From: Heterobasidion occidentale
Lineage: Eukaryota; Basidiomycota; Agaricomycetes; Russulales; Bondarzewiaceae
Direction: 5' to 3'
Assembly: GCA_039111635.1 (NCBI GenBank)
Contig: JBCAQO010000001.1
Coordinates: forward strand, 186,001 to 250,000
Length of the DNA: 64,000 bases
Of this stretch, positions 56,936 through 64,000 are shown piece by piece. Numbering within the stretch: the stretch's first letter is position 1; every line of letters starts with the position of its first letter. The notes beneath the pieces were generated by a model. It was not told where the DNA came from. It saw only the letters and a list, made by a program, of their open reading frames with translations, and did not search any database. A program made the position numbers and the translations under genes.

Positions 56936-59900
56936 TCATAGTCGTTTGCCTGGCCATGCCAATCCTTGGTTGGTCTGCTTTTGTAGCTCCTGGTATGCTT
57001 GAGTCCTCCAATTAGAGTTGTCCGATCGCTTCTGCTGTGGCTTTGATCGAGATGGGTCTATATTGGGCTTCTTGGGTGGTGCTTCTTGATCGTTGATTGC
57101 CGATGGGGGTGCTTTCGATCGAGGAACCAGGGACGGCTTCTTTAGCTGCATCATTCGTTTGTTGATCTCTTCCATGATCTGGGGGATAGCTAGTCCGGTG
57201 GTGAGGAGCTTATTTCCGATGGGATGCTTCTCGAGCTTCTTTTTAATTTGATCTTCTTCGGCTGCTCTGTTGAGTTCTAATTTGATCACCAGGGCCAAAA
57301 TGGAGGCTTCCATTCCTTTGACTGCCCGAGGGTGTCGGCGGTAGAAGTCCTTTATGGCTTCTTGTGCGTTAGTGATGTTTGTTGCGGCTTCCCAAGAGTT
57401 GTCTGATTCTGGGTAGCCCTTCCATTTGATCAGGTACTGCAGGATCTTCCATCGTCCAAAGTGTCGGGCTCCGACGATGGCTTCGACTTCAAATTCTTCT
57501 TGCCCTTCGATCAGGTCCGGAGCCGGTTTAGGGTAGTTAGGGCCGTAGACCTTGTTTTCTCTGTAGGGCGTGAGTCGACTAGCATAGAAGACGTCGTGGA
57601 TGCGCTTCCAGCTGTTGGGCAGTTTCGACCTAAAATTGACATTTCCTATGGTGTCCGTAATTTCAAATGGTCCAAAGTGTTTGGGCCTTAGTTTTTCTGA
57701 TGGGTGATTGGTGTGGATGTTCTTCCCATCTAGCCATACTTGATCTCCTTTCTTGAAAGGTGGCAGGTCCATTCCAAAACGGTCGTGCTGTATCCTCATG
57801 GCTTCTGCTGCAATTTTGAGGCTGGCTCGTGCTTCCTTCCTAGCACGCTGCAGAGCCTTGAGGCGAGCGTCGGCGGTGGGGACATTCGTGTTTCCGATAA
57901 TAGCTGGGTAAGCCCGTGGTTGATATCCATGGAGAAGTTCAAATGGTGACTTCTGCGTGGCTGAGTGCTGATGAGTGTTGTGGGCGTATTCCGCATAAGG
58001 GATTAACCCGGCCCAGTCATCTTGTGAAGAGCTGCAGAAAGCTCTGAGGTATTGTTCTAGTTCCTGATTCATTTGTTCGGTGGCGCCGTCTGTCTGTGGA
58101 TGATAAGCTGTGCTTAAGGCTGATTTGATTCCTAATTCTTTGAGCAGTGCTTGCGCTACTTTTGAAGCAAATTGAGTTCCTCTGTCCGATATGATTTTAT
58201 CAGGCAGTCCATAGCGTCTCCAGGTGTTTTCTAGCAAGATTTTGGCTGTTTCGTCAGAGTTGATGGATTTCTGGCATGGAGTAATTACTGCCGTTTTGGT
58301 AAACTGATCGGTTACTACGTGTAGCGAGTCGTATCCGTTTGATTCCAGTAAGTCTGTAATAAAGTCCATGGTTATTGTTCCAAAAGGTCGATCTGGAATT
58401 TCTGTTGATTGTAGGGGTACCATGGTAGGATGTGTGTCGTTCTTGGTGGATTGACAGATGGCGCATCCTTCCACATATTAGTGAACCGTGTTTGATATTC
58501 CTGGCCATGTGAATTCTTGTCCAACTAAGGCTAGAGTTCCTCTTTGTCCTGGATGTCCTGCTGCTAGATTATCATGGTTTAGCTTGATGATGTCTTGACA
58601 AAGTTGTTTGTTTCGAGGAACGTATATCTTTCCTCTGTGAAGGACCAATCCTTCTTCTTCATTCCATTCTTGTAAACCTTTCTTCATGTTTCGAGGTCCT
58701 AAGGTTTTGATCTTGGCTAGAGTTTCTAATAGCCATTCATCTTTCCTGTTTTCTTCAGTGATTCGTTTCCGGAGGTCGTCATTTATCATGGTAACGCCTC
58801 CTCGTCCAGTTGCCCTGATGTGAAGTATTTGGTGAGGGTCCCAACTGTTATCTGTATTAATGGCATTGATTTCTGCAAAAGGTCTTCGGATCTTTTCTGT
58901 GTTGTTGAAAAGTTTAGGTTCCAAGAGTGTTTTGCCTGAATTGTCGAATTCCACCCCCTTCTCATGGTCTGGACGCCGTGACAGACCGTCAGATTTATTG
59001 GTGACTCCCGCCTTGTGCGTCAACTTGTAGTCAAAATGCGAGAGGTAGAGTGACCATCGTGCTTGTCAACGGTTTAATTTCTGGCTTGACCGGAACCATT
59101 CGAGGTTCTTGTGGTCTGTCCAGACGTCTACCGGGTGGTCAGCACCCTCCAAATAGTGTTGCCAAGCTTCAAAAGCTCAAATGACCGCCAGCAACTCTTT
59201 ATCATAAATTGGGTAGTTGCGTTCTGTAGGTGAGAGCGACTTGGAATATAAGCACATGGGTGCCATTTTCCATCTTTGGCGACTTGTGATAAAACTGCTC
59301 CCGTAGCGAAGTCGGAAGCATCGCATTCAATGCGGAAAGGGTTCCTTGTATCTGGCATAACGAGCACAGGAGATTCTGTAAATATTTGTTTTAGCGTTTG
59401 AAACACTCCTTCGCATGCTGGTGTCCAATCCCAGGTGCGTTCCTTCTGTGTCAACTCAAATAGTGGTCGTGCTATTTTGGAGTAATCCTTGATAAACCTG
59501 CGATAAAGATTGCAAAAACCTAAAAACAATTGCACTTCCTTGACTTTTCCAGGGGTTGGCCAGTCCATAATGCCGGCCACTTTGATTGGGTCCATTTCTA
59601 GATGTCCATGTGATATAACATATCCAAGGTAGTCAATTTTCTCTTTGTGGAAGTGACACTTTGAGGGTTGTAGGTACAGATCGTTGTCTTGTAAGATCTG
59701 TAAAACCTTTCGAACCGTCTTGATATGGTCGTCCATCGTTTTGGAGAATACTAGGATGTTGTCCATATAGATTGCTACTAATCCGGCGTAGATAAGGTCT
59801 TTGAAGAGGGCGTTCATCATTGTTTGGAATGTCGCCGGCGAGTTGGTTAATCCAAAGAACATGACCAGGGGTTCGTACATTCCTAGATTGGTGACGAACG

Positions 59901-61344
59901 CAGCTAGTTTCTCGCTTCCTTCCTTCATGTGTATGTTGTTATATCCTGTATCAACATCCATTAGTGAAAAGTATGCGGCTTCGGCTAGAAGGTCCAGTAA
60001 TTCTTGAATAATCGGTAGAGGGTACTTGTTTTTGATTGTTACTTTGTTGAGTTTGCGATAATCCATTACTGGTCGTAGTTTCCCATTCTTTTTCTTGATA
60101 AAGAAGAACGGGGATGCCATGTGCGACTTGGATTCTCTGATGAATCCTTTCTGAAGGTTTTTGTCTATAAATTTCTTGAGTTCCACTTGCTCGCCCGGGC
60201 TGAGGCTGTACAGCTTGGGTTTGAGCGAGTGATCCATTCCTTCTTTGATCTCTATCTTGTGGTCCCAAGGTTGGGAGGGTGGTAGTTGTCCTTTTGGTCG
60301 ACCTTCGAAAACCTTCCTATAGTTCCAGTATTCCTTCGGCACTATTTCCTCGAAGGATAGTTCAGGTTTCCCTTTGTTCGCTTCTTCCACAAGCCTTTGT
60401 GAGTTGGTGTGCTTCGTTTGTTTCCCTGTCTGTGCTTTGACCGATTTGCTTCCAGGAGCCGGTATGTTGGCGTGTGGAAGTTCCGTGGTTTCGGCGCGAT
60501 GTATATCGACACCTTCTTCAGAGTCGTTGTATAATTCCAGTGCCTGTAGCATTCCTGTATCAAGGCACCTAATGAGATAGACTCCATCTTCTTCAAGATC
60601 CTTGGAGGGAAGTGCCAGAAGTCCGTCACCGTCCTCCGGAATGTCTTCTTCAGCCCATGTCGGAACCTTGTAATTTCTGGTTCGGGCCTTCAGACGTTCG
60701 GCATTCAACCTTCGAGTTGCGAACTCCGGACTTGTAGGTATTGTCCGTGGATGTGGTACTGTAGTGTTTCCCACTTTCCGGCCTAGTACTGCTTTTCCTG
60801 GCTTTTGCCCTGGTATTGAGTAGTCGCCCATTTGCGGTACTGTTTCCATGCGCCGTATACTTGGTTTAGGATGTCCTGGTTTTCTTATAGCTCTTTTAGC
60901 TTTCACCGGTCCTCCTTTTATTTGGCAGGAGGGTGGGCATCTGGTAAAGTGCAGCCCATAGGCATGCCAGTCGACTTCTGGGTTATGTTCTAATAACCAG
61001 TCGGTTCCTAAAATGACATCCTCTTTTCCTATTTCCGTAATATAGAACCTTGCTGATTCTGTATGCGACCCCCCTTTTTTGCCTAGAACCTGTAACTTGA
61101 GGTTGGCAAATCTTGTGATGGGTCCTCCTTTAAACTCGGTGTTTTGGACCGTGCTAACTGGGATGGGAACGGGGGTTTCATGCGTGATGATTTGATGCGC
61201 TTCCACGAAGCGAGGGTGCATGAAGATTCCGGTGGCTCCACTGTCCACCAGTGCCTGTGTAGCAGCTTTTCTATTCTTGCCTATGAGCATTGTCTCGAGT
61301 CGGAGGGATGGTGCACCATGTGATTTCATTTCCGAAAGATACAA
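56936..61344 (-). pseudogene. Element 2: pol (protease, RT, RNase H, integrase, chromodomain), interrupted
   Basis: Protease with ALVDSGATGIF, RT with VAIYMDNILVF, RNase H with CDASDFATGAVL, integrase zinc region (HDNLAAGHPG, CAICQ), core (DRGTQFASK, YHPQTDGATEQMNQE), a GPFEI module and a chromodomain (YLIKWKGYPESDNSWE). A one-base loss near 59248 ends the first 738-codon frame. Nonsense codons lie at 59177-59179 (TGA), 59066-59068 (TGA) and 58479-58481 (TAA). In element 1 the residue at the 58479 site is Gln and at the 59066 site Arg. The pol frame is open upstream of 61344 to about 61450, overlapping the end of gag. Confidence 0.85.
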
Positions 61345-61451
61345 TACATCTGGATGTCCATGCTCTTGGTCAGCGTCTTTACTGGCCAGAGGAGCGTACC
61401 TATTTCCTGCAAGAATCCTACTCTCCGCATCCGCTGCCGATGGGAGAGGCT

Positions 61452-63546
61452 TTAAAAATTCTTCGAGTCGCTAAAGGCTTGAACCTCTTCAATTTCTTCC
61501 ATGCTGAGACCCATCATCATTTGACGGATGTGGTTGACCCTGTTTTTTCCTTCCTCAACGTCCTCATCATCGAATTGTCCTTTGTCCATTTCTGCTTCGC
61601 GCACCGGCCTGGGACGAGGGGGTTGGAACCTTCTCTTGGGTCAAGAAGGACAGTTGCGCGCCATGTGCCCGGGCTTCTTGCAGAAGAAGCACTTGCCTTC
61701 TTTGGCAAGTCGATCTCTCTCTGCCGGGGTAAGCTTCTTGAATCGAGTGCGAACAGCATTGGCCTCTATTTCTGCTGCATCTACATCCATAGGTTTGTAT
61801 TGAGGTTCCCTGTCATGTCGCGGGGGTGCCCTTTTGTCGTAAAAGGTTCATGGGGTGTAGATTTGGAATTTGCCTTTCCGGAGGTCGTATGCCCTATCTC
61901 TCGCAATTTGCATCCTTTCGTGTTTCTTTGCCTTCTCAACTAGCTCCTCCCAAGTTGCGTCCTTGGAAGGGTCTTCGTAAATTCCTTTTGCAAGTTCCCA
62001 TTTTAGTCCCCTCAAGAAGTGTGTCTTCTTGGTTTCTTCATCGACTCCGGCGAGCGCTGCGAGTTGTTCGAATAGCTGTAGGTAGGTGTTAAAGGATTCC
62101 TTTCCTTGATTCACCCTGGCCAGCTTGTCTCGAGTGTTGGCTTCTTTATTGAACTCCTCGAAGTCGGTTGCTATCTTTTTCCGGACGGAAGTATAGCTGG
62201 CCGTTTCCTTCCAAGCATATTTTGACCAATCATTCAACGTGTTCCTGGCCTGAGTAAAGTTTCTGGCCCATATCCCTGCAGATCCTTCCTTCATGTACGA
62301 GAGAGCATAAGCGATCTTGGCAAATTCATTTGCATAATCTTTTTTGCCTGGCAAGGATCATCAGGTCGATTTCATGGAGGAATTGCTCCGTTCGCTTTCT
62401 GTTTCCATTGAAGGGGGAGGGTTTGGCCATAGCTGGTCCCTTGGACTCATTACCTCCAGGATTTGTCGACATTGTATTGGGCGGGGACTCTGGATCTCCA
62501 GGTGGTTCTGGATTGTTACTCGCTGTTTCAATATACCCTGGCTCGGGTACTTGGTCCGATGTTGGGGTTCGGAAGTCTGCTTGGGAAGTGGTTTCTTGTA
62601 AGGGGGATGCAGCGGGTGTGTTTCTTCCAGGGATTCTACTTCCACTGGCTGTTTCTCTGGGTAGAGTATGTATGTGCGGTCTTGGCGAGTTACGATGCCT
62701 ATCTGCCGGTGATTTAGGCTTGTCGAGGGTCTTTCTTGCGATGTAGTCCGCGACCTTAACCGTGTATAGATGGGGTCCTGAGTGGACTTGCTTTCCTTGC
62801 CAGGTAAGGAATTTGTATTTGCTCTCTCCTCGTTTGTAGAAGAATCCTGCGAGGGTTCCAGTGTAGTAGAAATGTCTCTTGTTCTCGTCGTAATAAAGTT
62901 GATCTTCGTCAAAGTCTTCGGGTAAATCCTCGTAGACTTCTGCTGGGTCTGTTCGGTAGCCGGGAGGATATCCCGGGGTGATTTTGTCCGTTGTTTATTC
63001 TTTGAAGAAGAAGGGTACTGCCTGTCTTCTTCCAGTTTGTAGTGCTTCTTGGAGGTCTGGGTCCCTTTTGATAATTTTGTTGATGGAAACATCAATCTGG
63101 TCAATGAGTTCGATGATCTCGGAGAATGTGTGTCCCGAGATGAGGGTGCGGAGATGATATGTTTTGTGGGCGAACTCTCCTCTTCTGACGACAAAAATGA
63201 TCCCGTCAATTTCAGTTCTGATTGGCGGAGAGTTAGGGGCCTTCAGTGTGTTTTCCTAGGTGGAGGAGAAGGTCCAGTGGATGAGGATTGAGTAGTGGTC
63301 TCGGTTCTCCTGGTTTTTGATAAGCTCCTTTCTGATTCCGTCTTCGTTGACGTTCCTGGCAATGGTTCTTCTGAGATCGGCGATAACTGTGATGGGGAAG
63401 TCATCTGGTCTTCTGTCGTGGATCTCGACAGAGTTCTCGGATCTGATGACATCGGGCTCTCCGTTGTCTGTGAGGGTAAACGGTGTCTTTGGTTCATTGG
63501 TAAAGCAAATCCCGGAAAACTGGTATCCAGTTTTGCTGAGGTCAAT
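61452..63546 (-). pseudogene. Element 2: gag, interrupted
   Basis: Reading one frame through its breaks gives an N-terminal region (IIELIDQIDVSINKIIKRD, GYPPGYRTDPAEVYEDLPED), a Pro-rich linker and a segment MSTNPGGNESKG from 62472. A capsid-type domain follows (SYMKEGSAGIWARNF, FLRGLKWELAKGIYED), then a CCHC zinc knuckle (CFFCKKPGHMARNC) and an acidic tail ending at 61452-61454. Breaks: TAG 63256-63258, TAA 62995-62997, a one-base shift near 62345, and TGA 61641-61643 right after the knuckle. The true start is uncertain. Confidence 0.65.
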
Positions 63547-63780
63547 GAAGATCTTGGGTGATTCCTGTAGCTAAAATGTGGCTACTCCTGAATAAACCTT
63601 TCCTGGGTTTCGGTGTCTTGCGACTTCGATTGTTCCTGGGTTGTTAATTCTTCCTTGCAGAGTTCCTACTTGGTTTACCCTGGCTGCGGTTGCTAGAATG
63701 TTGTTTACGGATTGGAGAAAGAGTCGTTGCTGCTGTGGATCCAGCTTGGAATAGGGTAGGGATGGAAGAGCTCGTTCAAG

Positions 63781-64000
63781 TGTTAGGTTGGAGACCTATC
63801 ACGTGCACCGATGCACAAAGGAGTCCCTAGGCTAAACCTCCACTGGTTCGAAGAGTCGTAGATTCCAACAGATAAAGACGATGGATCGTCTCTGAGCCCT
63901 TGCAAGGAACTCAGGGTCGCTTTCCGCTTTGTCCTCAAAGAGATGAAGAAGATGATCTTCGAGGTCTTCTCTATGATGAGAAGGAACAGGATGATCTTCC
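63781..64000 (-). mobile_element. Element 2: 5' LTR, partial
   Basis: Starts TGTTAGGTTGGAGACC and matches 54224-54443 with about 17 differences; truncated by the window edge. The adjoining bases in element sense (CTTGAACGAGCTC) should include the primer-binding site, but I cannot match them to a tRNA. Confidence 0.8.

Larger units (their letters stand above)
54224..64000 (-). mobile_element. Element 2: Ty3/Gypsy chromovirus, nearly complete
   Basis: From its 3' LTR (54224-55058) through an extra ORF, integrase with chromodomain, RT and protease, and gag, to the first 220 bp of its 5' LTR (63781 onward). It lies inside the pol gene of element 1. The 5 bp before the left LTR (ATTTC) should recur after the right LTR outside the window. 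Confidence 0.85.

Noticed and set aside
61452..61462. Retroviral-type slippery heptamer at the gag-pol overlap
   Set aside because: Only five T residues are present and the zero-frame codons do not fit X XXY YYZ, so only the frame relation is reported.
63755..63780. tRNA primer-binding site next to the 5' LTR of element 2
   Set aside because: The adjoining sequence in element sense does not match any tRNA 3' end I can name; self-priming cannot be judged with the LTR truncated.

Overview
This window is nuclear DNA of a basidiomycete fungus, most likely an Agaricomycete. The basis is short (about 45-75 nt) GT-AG introns, genes of up to 15 exons, and proteins typical of that class. Both strands carry genes. 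Base composition changes sharply: the 24-31 kb stretch is extremely GC-rich, while 38-47 kb is AT-richer and full of transposons.

Region 1 (1-13 kb) and region 3 (31-45.5 kb) hold a lineage-specific family of spliced genes. I recognise it by a degenerate HNH-like motif (C-L-[VL]-T ... H/Y-L-[FL]), a short middle exon with a W/L-rich helix, a [SN]RWLLLP exon, a PH[FW]VI-[CL]-[DN]-A core and, in one subfamily, a C-terminal Cys4 module. There are two subfamilies. Subfamily I has one partial intact gene (1-1326, minus), one frameshifted copy (4508-5427) and one intact copy (10591-11672). Subfamily II has five intact copies (1843-3924, 7863-9985, 31624-33081, 39663-41454, 43669-45125), two pseudogenes (33491-35370, 35831-37334) and one 5' fragment (42143-42750). 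In region 1, a divergent pair made of one member of each subfamily has been duplicated in tandem about 6.1 kb apart. In region 3, a block of about 3 kb carrying one gene, its upstream region and the next gene's promoter has been copied about 12 kb away. A CAYGTGAC (E-box-like) element lies 110-134 bp upstream of the start codon in all six plus-strand subfamily II copies, and a related element lies upstream of both minus-strand copies.

Region 2 (13.7-29.1 kb) is an island of ordinary housekeeping genes: UDP-glucose 4-epimerase, an MFS transporter, a two-TM protein with a disordered tail, a Pin1/Ess1 prolyl isomerase, a C-terminally membrane-anchored protein, and a USP12/46-type (Ubp9/CreB-like) deubiquitinase with a very long disordered C-terminus.

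Region 4 (45.5-64 kb) is a nested transposon cluster. A relic of an Agaricomycete transposon ORF (46.0-46.6 kb) is interrupted by a Ty3/Gypsy chromovirus (element 1, minus strand, 3' LTR at 46593-47289). Element 1 is itself split inside pol by a second chromovirus (element 2, 54224 to beyond the window end). Both chromoviruses are dead, with many nonsense codons and an LTR divergence dominated by transitions. Both carry extra open frames between integrase and the 3' LTR, and element 1 also has a 1.6-kb array of at least 15 short hairpin-like repeats. A separate 1.47-kb element with 40-bp terminal inverted repeats sits at 38017-39490, upstream of one intact family gene.

All exon boundaries were worked out by hand from reading frame, splice consensus and comparison among copies; no database search was possible.
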